From contig OY754339.1 of the NCBI GenBank assembly GCA_963573305.1, positions 75,005,376-75,069,375 of the forward strand: a DNA stretch of 64,000 bases. Reading direction: 5' to 3'. The number at the start of each line of letters is the position of its first letter. The stretch's first letter is position 1. Position numbers and translations under genes: made by a program. This stretch comes from Pyrrhosoma nymphula. Lineage: Eukaryota; Arthropoda; Insecta; Odonata; Coenagrionidae. This document shows positions 46,815 to 57,345 of this stretch, one piece after another. The notes under the pieces are model-generated. The model saw nothing but the letters and a program-made list of their open reading frames with translations, did not search any database and was not told where the DNA came from.

Positions 46815-47800
46815 GAAATCATGATTTATTGCATGACGCATGCTTAAATGAATGTAAGGTTATGCCTGCTTTTCCGTGTTTATGTTGTTATTAAAAATTT
46901 AATGCATGAGACTTATTAACCGAACCTATTGTACTAGTGCCAACTTGACTTACTTTCATCCGGGTGGTCAAATCTACAGACGAGGTGGGAAAACATGATT
47001 CCTAGTTGGTGACAGAAGCCAAGTATGGCAACCCATGAAAGCTTCATACTAAACTTATTGAATTACTAGAATAATTTTCAAGAGATCCAGAATTCAAGTA
47101 TGAATTTTTTTTTATAGTCACCGTTTCATTTAATCGTTAACGGTTAAAATGGAAGATTGTATGGATGTATAACTTCCTTGGGACTTCGATCTCATTAGGT
47201 GTAATTATATACCATCTTTGACCGCTGAAACTTCACCAATCAGAATCATAAAAAATATATTTGTAGAGTCTATTTTAGGAACTGTATCCTGTGATCGGTT
47301 TTAATAACCAAACTGTCATTTTATGTTTACAAGCATCCTATTAGACTAGTACTTTTTCAAGTGTGCGCTGAAAAATAGGATAGAGTTATTCTAAAAACCC
47401 ATTTGCATTCGGAAAAAAACTTGTCTTTGATTCAAACGTAGGCTTTAATGTGCAATCGTACTAAACCTTTTACTTATTGTTAGTTCAAAAAGAGCCTGGA
47501 ATTTACACCTCCGTGCGGTGTACTTCCATACACAGGAAGTGTGTATTCGAACAATCCCTGGAGTGCCCCAGGTAGAATGGCAAGTTTATGAATACGGGTA
47601 AGTATAATATTTCTTTTTCACTAAACTGACATATTATTATTCTCACTCACTTCCTAACGTCCGCCGCCCGTCTTCCAAGCCTCACCTTGCAACATTTCTC
47701 AACCAGTAGAATGCGGCTGCTGTAATGCGCCCGACCTAGTACCTGCCTAGTATGTCTTCTTATTCTCGCCCGTTGAAATCTCCAATCAACTCAAGAATCC
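46815..47800. other. Unassigned stretch
   Basis: No feature recognised. Confidence 0.5.
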
Positions 47801-47837
47801 AGGTCGTCTTAAAGGGGCCATTCAATTACTACGTAAA

Positions 47838-48161
47838 GTGATTCCACCTGGTAAACCTATAATTTCACGTAAAAATGCAAAATTTAATGAAACCCTTACC
47901 TTATTCTATCAAATTTTTGAAAGATTCCATAGATTTTCGGAAGCGTGTACATTGGTACACGTTTCTATGAACGATGCTTTGTACGAAAGCGGATACCCAT
48001 TGGAGTATAAAGCGCATGTTAAAGAAGAAGGAATCTGTTTGAGCCGTGATACATTGAGAGACGATGTGTACCAGTCGCTTCAGAGTGGTGATGGGTTGTG
48101 GGAACAACTTTCAAAGGGACAACTGCAAATGTGCGTTGTGTTTTCAATTATACCAACTTAG
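47838..48161 (+). CDS. Unrecognised 107-codon frame inside TIR element
   Basis: A single open frame from ATG 47838 to TAG 48159-48161. The middle part (ACTLVHVSMNDALYESGYPL, then EYKAHVKEEGICLSRDTLRD and DVYQSLQSGDGLWEQLSKGQ) has mixed, balanced amino-acid use unlike the AT-driven frames around it. I do not recognise a family and see no signal peptide or membrane segment. It could be an exon captured by the transposon, a remnant of the element's own protein, or chance. The first residues lie next to the TIR, so the ATG may be incidental. Possible splice-like signals at both edges are weak. Confidence 0.25.
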   Translation: MIPPGKPIISRKNAKFNETLTLFYQIFERFHRFSEACTLVHVSMNDALYESGYPLEYKAHVKEEGICLSRDTLRDDVYQSLQSGDGLWEQLSKGQLQMCVVFSIIPT

Positions 48162-48297
48162 ATTTGTTTCACGATATTTCCATTTGTGATAAAAAAAAAC
48201 ACGATCTGAAGATTAAAACTAAAATCTTGTTAAAAATGATCTTAGACCACCAAACCCCAAGACGTAAGTTAATGTAAAAAAATCCAAACCACCCTTC

Positions 48298-48492
48298 GTA
48301 GTATTAGTATGTTATCCTTGTTTTTAGTATCATTACGTAGTATGTTATCCATGTTATTAGTATCATTACGTAGTATGTTATCCTTGTTATTAGTATCATT
48401 ACGTAGTATGTTATCCTTGTTATCCTTGTTATTAGTATAATTCCGTAGTATGTTATCCTTGTTATTAGTATCATTACGTAGTATGTTATCCT
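48298..48492. repeat. 33-bp minisatellite, about six copies
   Basis: Units share tatgttatccttgttattag then tatcattacgtag. The tatgttatcc string starts at 48309, 48341, 48374, 48407, 48449 and 48482; one unit carries a 9-base internal duplication. Each unit contains the acgtagta motif of the element's terminal region, so the array looks like an amplified subterminal repeat. Confidence 0.85.
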
Positions 48493-48509
48493 TGAATGGC
48501 CCCTTGTCA

Positions 48510-50560
48510 CTAAGAGGACGGGCGCAATTGTAAAAAATGAATAACCAATCTGGGAACGAACATTTCACTTAAATTACTGAAACTCATCTCTCTCTCTCTC
48601 TCTCTGTGTACTTAGAAATCCGAATATAAGATTGCAGCAAGTCTTCATCTTCTTCTGTCTTGCGCCTTTATTTCATAGAATTTTCATAGATGACGTTGTA
48701 GCATTTAAATGAGTTGAAAGTAAATTATTTTAGTAGAAACATTACCAACGACTGCGGTATTTTAAGTTGGAACGATTTCACAATCTTCTAAAGGACACCA
48801 TTTCTTCAAAAAGTTCATAAATTAAAACAACGGCAAAGCGCCTCCACCTTCGTAAATATAGTCACGTAGTTTCAATGGATTGATTCTTTCCACAATCTAT
48901 CTCTACCATGCTTGTTAACAATTTTCTCGACATCGCATTGACAGTTCATGAAAATGTAGTTTGGAAAAGTGGAAAAGAAAGCTTTTTCACCAATAAATTC
49001 ACAATTAGGAAAATGCTTTACAGAATGTTTTCCCGCAAGCAGTGGCATCCACTAAAGTTACTCTCTAAATTGACAAATTTACTCAGCGAGGGGCCGCTCG
49101 TTAAGCATTTGATCCTAAGTTTTCGCTCGAATTTTTAGTCATGGCCATCGCATGCAACATATGCAATATGCACGTTTACCAATTTTCCATTGCAATTTCT
49201 TCTACGCTATCCAGTTCTAGTCAGTATTGTATTTTCACATATCCAAACAATACTTATGCTAAAAAGAAACGCTTTTTTCTCTTGGGGAATATGTTTTGGT
49301 TTTTCATAGCTTTAGTTGAGTTGCTAAACTGATGCCAACCAAATACAAATCATGCAGAGTAAATCACACTACAAAGCATACATGCACAAAAGGGACGGTT
49401 GTGAAATGGGAAAGCTGAGAAAGAAGTAATTACATGGGAATGCACCTGAATTTTGAGGTAAAATACTTCGACCAAGAACTTTTTACACCATCTCAGGAAG
49501 TTACGGTTAGAAATTCCAAAGATGCGCAAAATCAGGAAGACATTTCGACCCGCGCTAATATCTACCCGACAATGCTGACTTTGAGCAAGTTCTGGAAATC
49601 AGATTTAACTCATTGTCAGACTGATTACATGCCATAATTATGAATTCCTTCTTTTGATAGGAAAAAAACACTACGGACTGATATAACGCAGCAAATTATA
49701 ACGAATCAATTTGGAAAAACATTTCTGGCCTAGAAAACTACATTCAAAAACTTTGTACGGCAGGAGCAGAGTAGTGGAGGGGAAGTGGATGCGAAACGAG
49801 TGCCTCCTGGCGGAAGCCGAGGACACTAAACTCAACGACTCCAGCCATTTCACCACCAACGCCGCATTCTTCGGACCGTGGTACGAAGGATAACAATGGG
49901 GGTGGATGGATTTCGCGAAGGTGCGGAGGGCAAAACGGGAATTACGTAGAGAGGGAGGAATTCCAGCGTGGTACTCGATAACCAGCAGAGCCGGTGCGGA
50001 GTGATAAGTACTTGCGGACCGAACACTCCAACTGCCATGGGGTGACGAAAAGAGCAGAATGATTCTCTCTTTTTTAAATTTATTTATTAGCATTCTCCGC
50101 CATTATCTCATAGGCTCGAGCGATGATCGCCACCCCACGAGGCTGTCCCTTTCTATTTCCAACGCCACAAACCCCTCCGCCGAACATATTTCTCATATTA
50201 TTTCCCGGGCGTGAGCGTGTATGCGTCAACAGAAAAAGGGGAGACGTGTTTCGGAATACATCACGGTCCTCTCCCTCGCATTCAGCACACATATCCGAAA
50301 TCAGTTCATGCACACGCAACACGAGGTCCTCGGGCCGTGCCGGGAAATGGGCCCTCAGTTAGTATGGTGGGAGGGGAGGGTGAGAAGGGGGAGGGGAGAG
50401 CGGGAAGATTGCTCTGGGAGGGAGGAAACAGAATTGGAGATGGTGAGTGGGGGGGTCCGACCGTCGTCCGTCCGCCTCACGCACAAAGGATTATTTGGCA
50501 AATGAGTTCGCAAATTCTTGTGATTATCGGTGTCGCGTAACGTAAACTAGACTTGCTACT
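48510..50560. other. Unassigned stretch, with GC-richer part 49750-50500
   Basis: A (TC)n microsatellite is at 48588-48606. The 49740-50500 part is GC-richer with overlapping frames on both strands (up to 140 codons, minus), none with a domain. No gene is called. Confidence 0.4.
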
Positions 50561-50564
50561 CTTT

Positions 50565-50890
50565 TTCAATAATTAATCATAACCACTAACACCCCATTCC
50601 GCATGATTTAGTGTTCTGCATGCATTAGTATCTCATAGCATCCATGAATAAGTACAATTAGTATTACTAATCAGAATCAGTATTTCAAATGGTGTATTAC
50701 ATGTAAGCTATTGCATGTTTGCTATCGTAGCATTCACGTAATTTATGGTTTGGCCGTGTATTGTTCTCATGATTGGACAGGGGAGCTTCGTGGTCAGGGG
50801 AGCATTCGGGGCTCGATCTAAGACTGGGACGAGTTTTGAATGCCTAGTGTGGAATCATCCCGTGCCACACACCCCTGAGATGACTTGCAC
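50565..50890 (+). repeat. Dispersed repeat R, copy 2
   Basis: The first half (catgatttagt, tgcatgcattagtatc, tccatgaat, tacatgtaagc) matches 56440-56600; the second half (tgggacgagttttgaatgcc, tggaatcatcccg, cacaccc) matches 57290-57345. The two halves are adjacent here and separated by about 0.7 kb in the other copy. Confidence 0.55.
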
Positions 50891-50959
50891 TGTATTTCGT
50901 AGAACTAGATGTACCGTTTACTCTACTAAAATTCTACGTTGGCCTTTGGTATGCCAGTG

Positions 50960-51310
50960 GATTGCTCGTGGGAATGCATCCACTGGAGCAGGTAGGACAA
51001 TTTATCTACCTGGACAGAAACTTAGATGTGAATGGGCGTGGAAGCAAGAATGTTAGGAAGAGAATTGCGTTAGTGAAGTTAAGGTTTGCTAACAGAAGGA
51101 ACTATGGATCGGAACCTTATATAAGAAAGTTAAAAATGAGACTGGTGGAGTCTGATCAAAAGCGTCGTGTTGTACGGTGTAGAAACCATGACTTGGAAGA
51201 AAGAGGATGAGAATTGGCTGCAGGTATTTGAGATGTGGTGTGGAGGACGATGGAAAATGACTACACTTGTTCAAGGGTGCCACGAGCGATCAGAAGGTGT
51301 GACAAAGAAG
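50960..51310 (+). pseudogene. LINE family X remnant, copy 5 (thumb region)
   Basis: The frame from 50962 reads LEQVGQFIYLDRNLDVNGRG, then KNVRKRIALVKLRFANRR, and after a frameshift VETMTWKKEDENWLQVFEMW. This matches the region just after the LINE palm (F-x-Y-L-G, R-I-x-x-A-K, E-T-W, F-E-M-W-C). It therefore precedes the LIGHILRH-like motif retained in the other copies. The YLG glycine is D. The copy is broken by at least one frameshift and stops. Confidence 0.7.
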
Positions 51311-51319
51311 AAATGGGCG

Positions 51320-51880
51320 GGGAGCCGCTAGAGACTAGATGGTCACACCCTGGACTAATTTAAAATATGCTCATTACAAGAGATCCCCGTCGACACGGCG
51401 GATACCGTTCCATCCCCACATTACATTTGGGACAGCCGACAGAGAAAGACAGAGAGATACGCACCGTTGTTCTTTTATCCATTACCTTAACACTATCGAT
51501 ATCGCGTTAATGCGATCTATTTTTGAATACGCTAATTGCCATTTTTCTTTCATGATTAAGCATAAGCTCTCTTAAAAGTAACCTACAATTAAAATTATTG
51601 GGAACAAATGAGAGTATCTTACCTCCCTACCATAATCGGATTATTGCATCAAATGCCATGTTCAAAAATCGTTGATATAAAAATAAAAAATAAACATGGG
51701 GATGATCACGCATCCTAGAGGGACGCATCCGAACCACGTTGGAATTGCTTTCGTTAATTATTACGCTTGGAAGTGCATGCTAGGTAAATATTTTCTCCAC
51801 CATTCAGGTTACTAACTCTGCGGACGTAGGGATTGATGAAAAGGAATAGCAGCGAAATATCGCCTCGGGGCAGCCTACAT
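51320..51880. other. Unassigned stretch
   Basis: Nothing recognised. Confidence 0.5.
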
Positions 51881-51884
51881 TGAG

Positions 51885-52140
51885 TCGGGCCGCCGCGGCG
51901 TGAATCCCCGGGTCCGCGGTCAGAGGGACGGGAAAAAGCGGAAACGAGGGAGCAGAAGAGGTGAAAGAGAAAAGTGCCGCAGAGGAGGTGTGCAGCCTCC
52001 ATTATCTTCGGAAACACAGATGTAGCCAAAGCGGCTTCGCAGAGCGACCCTTAACTCACTCACCCCTAACCAACCCACCCACCGCCAGCCCGCCCAAGAG
52101 TCAACCACCATCCCACCCACTCGCCTAATACACGGGGGCA
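51885..52140. other. GC-rich segment
   Basis: CpG-rich around 51870-51930, purine-rich around 51920-52000 and C-rich around 52050-52130. No gene called. Confidence 0.35.
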
Positions 52141-52149
52141 GAATGCGCA

Positions 52150-52730
52150 CCGACATTCTCTCACGGTTATTTTTAAAACAAAAAAATAACGCCGTATGCC
52201 GTATCTTCCGCGCAAAAAGAGTGAAGCGTTATATTGCTAAATACGGAAACGTTTTGGAAAAACAACGGGCAAGCAGAGGGCGGAGCAATTACCGCCGTGC
52301 TGATAACAATCGCGTGCGTTTCTACGTTTGTGCCACGAGTTGCCCAGAGTGTTATATACACTCGACAAATCGTCCTCTGAATAATTTAACTCTTTTAAAA
52401 AATACTGCGCGATGCTCTCTCGCTCTCTTATGGCTATTACTTTTGTTTTTTTATTACTCGCGAGTTTGGATTTTATTTGGGGTGAATGGACGAATCCTAA
52501 CAGCAAGAGAAAAATGAGAGAGACAGGACTCGTGACAGTTCATTGCATATCTTTGTGGAACATCCATAACTTTTGAGTACAGAAACATTAGCATGAAACG
52601 AGCAGTTAAACTGTCAAGAGAGCTGATATTTTTTACAGTTACTGAGGCACTCAATAACAAGAGAGAAAAGAGAGCCCGTTTTGAATTAGATATCACCCAA
52701 ATTCTATTAATTTTGAAGATAATATGCAGA
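52150..52730. other. Unassigned stretch
   Basis: A 124-codon plus frame (52143-52517) and a 119-codon minus frame (52454-52813) carry no recognised domain. The minus frame starts inside a LINE tail. Confidence 0.4.
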
Positions 52731-52732
52731 AT

Positions 52733-52880
52733 ACTACACCTACGGAGTACCGTGGAAGCCACCACTAGGGTGTGTGGTATGGGTGAACTACACTTGCACG
52801 GGTGAACACTCACCTATACCTTCATGACACTAGTATAAATGCCATTATTCATTCATGACCCGTTGGAAAAAACACCAATT
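52733..52880 (-). repeat. LINE family Y 3' tail, short copy
   Basis: The plus strand shows acacctacggagtaccgtgg, aagccaccactagggtgtgt, ggtatgggtgaac and cactcacctatacc, matching the 3' ends of the longer copies at 54470 and 61768. Only the non-coding tail of a minus-strand LINE is left, with decayed homology continuing to about 52880. Confidence 0.65.
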
Positions 52881-52889
52881 GTATGTATG

Positions 52890-53550
52890 GTTTAAAATAC
52901 TATCGAAGTAAAACAAATTTCGCGAAGAAATCAAAGAATATTGGATGATAGTCATAGAGTAAGCGTTAAGGTAATAAATAAGGTAAGCAAAGTGAAAAAT
53001 TTTATCGTAAAAAATAAAAAGATGAAACTATTCAGAAGTATAAATTTCATTCCATATTTGATAAGGTATGCAGAATAATTCAATGGAAATATACTTGAAA
53101 ATAGGTAATTTATATGAATCTTCTGTAAATGACTACTATAGATTGAGACGTCGATGACGATGTCGGTAAATTATAGCAATCCAATAAAGGAACAGCAATT
53201 ATCTACTTATCTCAGCTCATACAAAAAATTATGGAAAAGGTGTCGAAAAGGAACTCTTATTCTACGAGAAGTAGTCTCATAAAAGCAGGGCAGACCACTG
53301 TAGAGCAAGGTGTAGTGGTGGCGAAATATGGTGGTAGTCGCGAAGGAGGCATTTTTCATTGGAAGAATCAATTCCCTACGAAGTGGTTCCGGAGGGGTGA
53401 TTAAGTTCCGCAGTTCATTACCAGAGGTCGCAAGCCTTTACTGTCAACTTAAAAATTCTCAGTCTGTCATTCACTTAACTTTCTAGCTCCCTATGGGTCT
53501 TAATCCAATTGTTTAGATGGAATTCTTCGATGAGTAGCGAGCGATATCGA
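52890..53550. other. Unassigned AT-rich stretch
   Basis: Nothing recognised. Confidence 0.5.
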
Positions 53551-53554
53551 CGTA

Positions 53555-53735
53555 TTTGAAAAATATTTAATGCTTTCCCGGCGAATACTTCACGTAAATT
53601 CTTCTCGGGATTTCCACCGAGTTGAATTGGTAAATAGTACCAATACCAATTTGACTTCCAATACCAATCTGGTACTTTTTACCGAATTAACCCAGTGGAA
53701 ATCATTAGAAGAATTTACCCGATATTGACGTAGTT
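53555..53735. mobile_element. Fold-back unit with outward Penelope-type tails
   Basis: Arms 53609-53642 and 53670-53703 are imperfect reverse complements (gatttccac, gtt, aatt, ggtaaa, agtacca landmarks). Outward from each arm runs the same tail: on the minus strand gagaagaatttacgtgaagt then attcgccgggaaagc, and on the plus strand agaagaatttacccgatatt. This tail is shared with the Penelope-type copy at 4783-4818. No hammerhead core remains. Confidence 0.55.
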
Positions 53736-53739
53736 TGAT

Positions 53740-54465
53740 ACAGCTGTGTTTGGAATGTAAACATTGCCGTGAAACGCGCTGCTAACTCTCTTCTGCTCTC
53801 TTACGCTAAAGGCAACGTTGCCAACTAAGTTTAAGTACTCTCAACTTCTCGGCTATCCGCTCCAAAGCCAACCCCTTCCACAGGAGCCTTCCCCTCCTTA
53901 ACTTCAGGCTTTTTGCAGGAGACTGCCACCAAGTTTTACTACCGCTACACTTGTCCAGATATTTTAATTTACTTAATCGCATTCGATGACACCGTGCGCT
54001 CGTCCAAACGTGTCGCAGGTTGCAGGTGACTGGGAGGAATAAACTGATCTCGTTTCCTTAGCATTTCAAAATGCGTACAATTATAGCAAAGAATCAGCGT
54101 GAACATGAACATGCAATAGCTACGCAGTAGATGTTTCCTAATCCTTCCTGATTCAACTCTTCCAAACATTTTCTCCTCCTATAACTTCGACGGAGGCTTC
54201 CTGATCGGTGCACGGAAATATGGGAAAACTGTTGATGCTTTGAAGAGCCAGGAAATGAGAAATCCCTGTGCTCAGAGGTATCCCCCTCTTACTCTATCGA
54301 TAACAGTGCCATGACGATGTCCTCTCTCCAACAGTTCCTGACAGATTTGGGCCGCGATGACGTTACCGGTTTAATATACCGAATTCATAATAAAAAAAGG
54401 TTTCAAGGATTTTCGTCATTGCTCCTTAACTATAGGCATGGGGGCACTTAAAAAAGTACCGGTAT
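53740..54465. other. Unassigned stretch
   Basis: A gccaccaagtttt motif near 53925 recalls the inverted repeat at 7.2-8.1 kb. Nothing else recognised. Confidence 0.4.
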
Positions 54466-54467
54466 TT

Positions 54468-55080
54468 TTTATCTACATCTACGATGTACCGTGCAAGCCA
54501 CCACTAGGGTGTGTGGCACGGGGTGATTCCACACCAGGCATGCAGCACTCGTCCCAGAACAAATCAGAACCTCGCACGCTCCCCCTGGCGCTAGGCGCAG
54601 GCCAGAAGCAGTCAGGAGAACAGTGCGCAGTCCAACTGGAAACTGGGAGAGTTATACGTAAAAGAACATACAAACATGCAGAGAAATGCTATAGACACAT
54701 CTAGTGGTTAATATTACTGATACTGTTAATTTATGAATACTACGAGATGCTACTTCATGAAAGAGCAAAATAAAATAATGCCGGACTAATCGACCGGTGT
54801 GAAGAGTTAGTAATGATGTAGTGTTATTAAGCACAAGTGAAAATTCTACTCAACCTATTGAGGGTGGGAGTTTCATATGATTGATCTATCGCAACTATTA
54901 TGATCCCTTATTGTGCGTGGGAAAAATGACATTTTGAATCTATCGGTTTGGCAGTCAATTTCCTTTATTTTATTCCTGTGATCACTTCTACCGTACTACG
55001 TTGGCTCTAGCAGTATATGTTGAACGTCCGGCAAAAAAACTGTCTGCTCCGAGTTTGCGCAAAAGATTTAACCTGTATTT
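54468..55080 (-). pseudogene. LINE family Y 3' fragment, copy 2
   Basis: The minus strand at about 55080-54925 reads RLNLLRKLGADSFFA, then NVQHILLEPT, stop, YGRSDHRNKIKEIDCQTDRF and KMSFFP, closely matching the copy at 62.2 kb. An insertion or divergent segment (54540-54840) separates this from the tail tacatctacgatgtaccgtg, gcaagccaccactagggtgt. One frameshift and one stop are present. Only the last part of ORF2 and the 3' UTR remain. Confidence 0.75.
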
Positions 55081-55084
55081 CTCC

Positions 55085-56430
55085 CTTTATGAGTATTGAT
55101 AAGCAATAATACTACTTGCCCGGTAGTACCTACAAAAAATACCGGTATAGCGGTATTTATGTGATTGAAAAAATATTTTAATCAATAGCAATTTAACGTA
55201 CGTTTCATCCTAATTTTCCGGTATTTCGGCAAATTAGAATATCAGTCCAAAATGATCCAACAAAAATTTCCATCCGTCAGAGAGCGAGGAGGAGGCATTA
55301 GGTCACTCTTCTCGCTCATCCACGTTTGATTCACCCTCCCTGACCTCAAAATCTCAAATGGCGTGTGCCACCAAGTTCTGTAATTCATGTACTGACTTCG
55401 ATGAGTCCTCACGGAGTGTCAGCGCCGAGATAAGGTCATGATTACTAACGTCAGAGCTTATTTATCCACATAGAACACGGTACTCGAGAAAGTAAGCATT
55501 TAGCGTCGACTGAAAATTTCCCGCCACTACCCACATTAGATCTCTGACTATCGGGAAGACATTTCTGACGCCACCACCTCACAAAATTAATCCTCAAAAG
55601 AAAAAAAATACTCGCGTCCCTCTCCGTCGCAGCAAAAGGAAGTTCACCCAACTCCCACCTCCCTAATGCCTTCCCCTATCGATAGTACGGCTCTTAACTC
55701 CCGTTTCTATCGGCACACCACTCTCTCCTCTCGGGATGAACAGGATAAACGCCGCCGTCTGGATGGAGGGTTGGAGGTGGGGGGTTTGGGTCCCCGGAAG
55801 GCCAGAGGGGTTGAAGAGGGGCGTGAAGGGAGGAGGCAAGGCGTCACGGATGGAAGATAAAGGAAGAGGGCCACGTGAAAAAGGAGAACGGGGGGTGGGA
55901 ATGGGCGAACGAAGATACGTGGGAAGAGGATGACGAAGGAGGAACACTAGGCTAAGTGGAAAAGGAGAATATTAGATCTGCAGATGTATTTTTTCGAAAT
56001 ATTGAGACTTCATGTGTGGTAAAGGGAATCACCATGCTTTTACATAAATTTTTTCACCAATATCACTGTGACTTGACCTTTGCTATGGCCTAGATATTAT
56101 CTACATTCCACCCGATACAGCTAAAATATTAATCCAATTTAATTTTAAGATCATACAACTATCATTGTTTTTTGCGACAATTCTTATACCAATATCACAG
56201 TGATTTTACACATTTAGAATAGATCACTTCCATTGAATATGGCAAGTCGCTCATTTTCGTGGCAAAAACCTACTGGGTTATAGATCGGTATTGTCCCATG
56301 TATTCTCTCCTTTAATCTATGATGTGAATTTAAGTTACTTGTCTTTCTCCACGAACAATAAAGGGCCACAAGCTCGCAATATCTATTATCCACGACATAA
56401 CTATTCTTGATAGGTAGAACTGACACAGTA
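55085..56430. other. Unassigned stretch with purine-rich part
   Basis: 55740-55960 is G/A-rich with compositional frames. The rest is AT-rich. A gccaccaagttc motif is near 55362. No gene. Confidence 0.45.
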
Positions 56431-56439
56431 CTTGTATTT

Positions 56440-57345
56440 AGTAACTTATTATTATTACTTCTATAATCTCATACCACATGATTTAGTTATTTGCATGAAT
56501 TAGTAATCCATATTATCCATGAATTAATGGTATAAGTATTCAGTATCTGTATCTCAATATGTGTTGCATGTAAGCAATTTTGAGAAAGCAGCATTATCCT
56601 CGCCCATGATCTAGACTTGCATTGCTATCCTGCATCTTTTTTGTCATTGTTGAGCGACCAGGGTCGTGCATGCGGGTAGGAAGGCTGCACCCGGCCACTG
56701 ACCACTTCTGGAAGACCTCTTCCATCCGGGGCAGCGACGCTCTATAGCCATCGCGCGGCCCTTTTCAGAATTAACTAAACGCGGGGATGCCGAAGAGACT
56801 GAAACGGTACTGCCGGAAGATAGAAATAAAATGCCACGTAATACTCACATCTACTGACAATCAGTTTTCCCTTCCAATCCACACGTAAAATTGATATGAT
56901 CTTTTTTCTACGATCCGCGTGAAAGTTCATGCGGACATGACAATTAATCCATCGGCCGAGGGCCCCGGGTTGGGCTCAAACGGCTGGCCCGAACAAAAGG
57001 GACCCCCCGCGCAAGAATGCAGTGCCATGCGACAAAAAATATATATATACATTATTTTTTTTCCTTTAGCTCCTAGTTATTTCCGTTTTTATTTTTATTT
57101 GTTCGTAGTTTTAAGTTTCGCATACACACAAACAACACACTACTCGACCCCGTGTTTTTCCCCATCATTGTTTTTCACTCTCAAAACGACTGGTAGAGGT
57201 GAGCAGTGTTCACTGGTATAACCAGAAGGTTTGCGACTGCGGCGCGCCAACAACATGATGGAAGTATGCAGTGAGAGGCCCGGCCCTAAAATGGGACGAG
57301 TTTTGCCTGCCTGGAATGCTGGAATCACCGCGCGTAACACACCTG
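56440..57345 (+). repeat. Dispersed repeat R, copy 3 (interrupted)
   Basis: Homology to 50571-50740 runs over 56440-56600. Homology to 39810-40010 runs over 57055-57240, and to 50790-50880 over about 57270-57345. It resumes at 60074 (gggaaggcttacaag against gagatgacttgcac near 50877), on the far side of the Harbinger-like insertion. A GC-rich segment (56640-57010) intervenes. No protein domain. Confidence 0.55.

Larger units (their letters stand above)
47813..48504. mobile_element. 692-bp TIR DNA element, possibly TTAA-targeting
   Basis: Left end aggggccattcaattactac then gtaa (47813) and right end, on the opposite strand from 48504, aggggccattcaaggataac then a nearby actacgtaa, are inverted. 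The left flank is TTAA (47809-47812); the right flank is tgtc, so a TTAA duplication is only half supported. The ends resemble TTAA-type (Kolobok-like) MITEs. The interior has a coding-looking 107-codon frame and a minisatellite that amplifies the subterminal motif. Confidence 0.65.

Noticed and set aside
48298..48492. CRISPR-like array of regular 33-bp units
   Set aside because: Units are contiguous tandem repeats with no unique spacers, inside a eukaryotic transposon; it is a minisatellite.
49671..50093. 140-codon minus-strand frame
   Set aside because: No domain or homologous pattern recognised; overlaps other open frames in a GC-richer segment.
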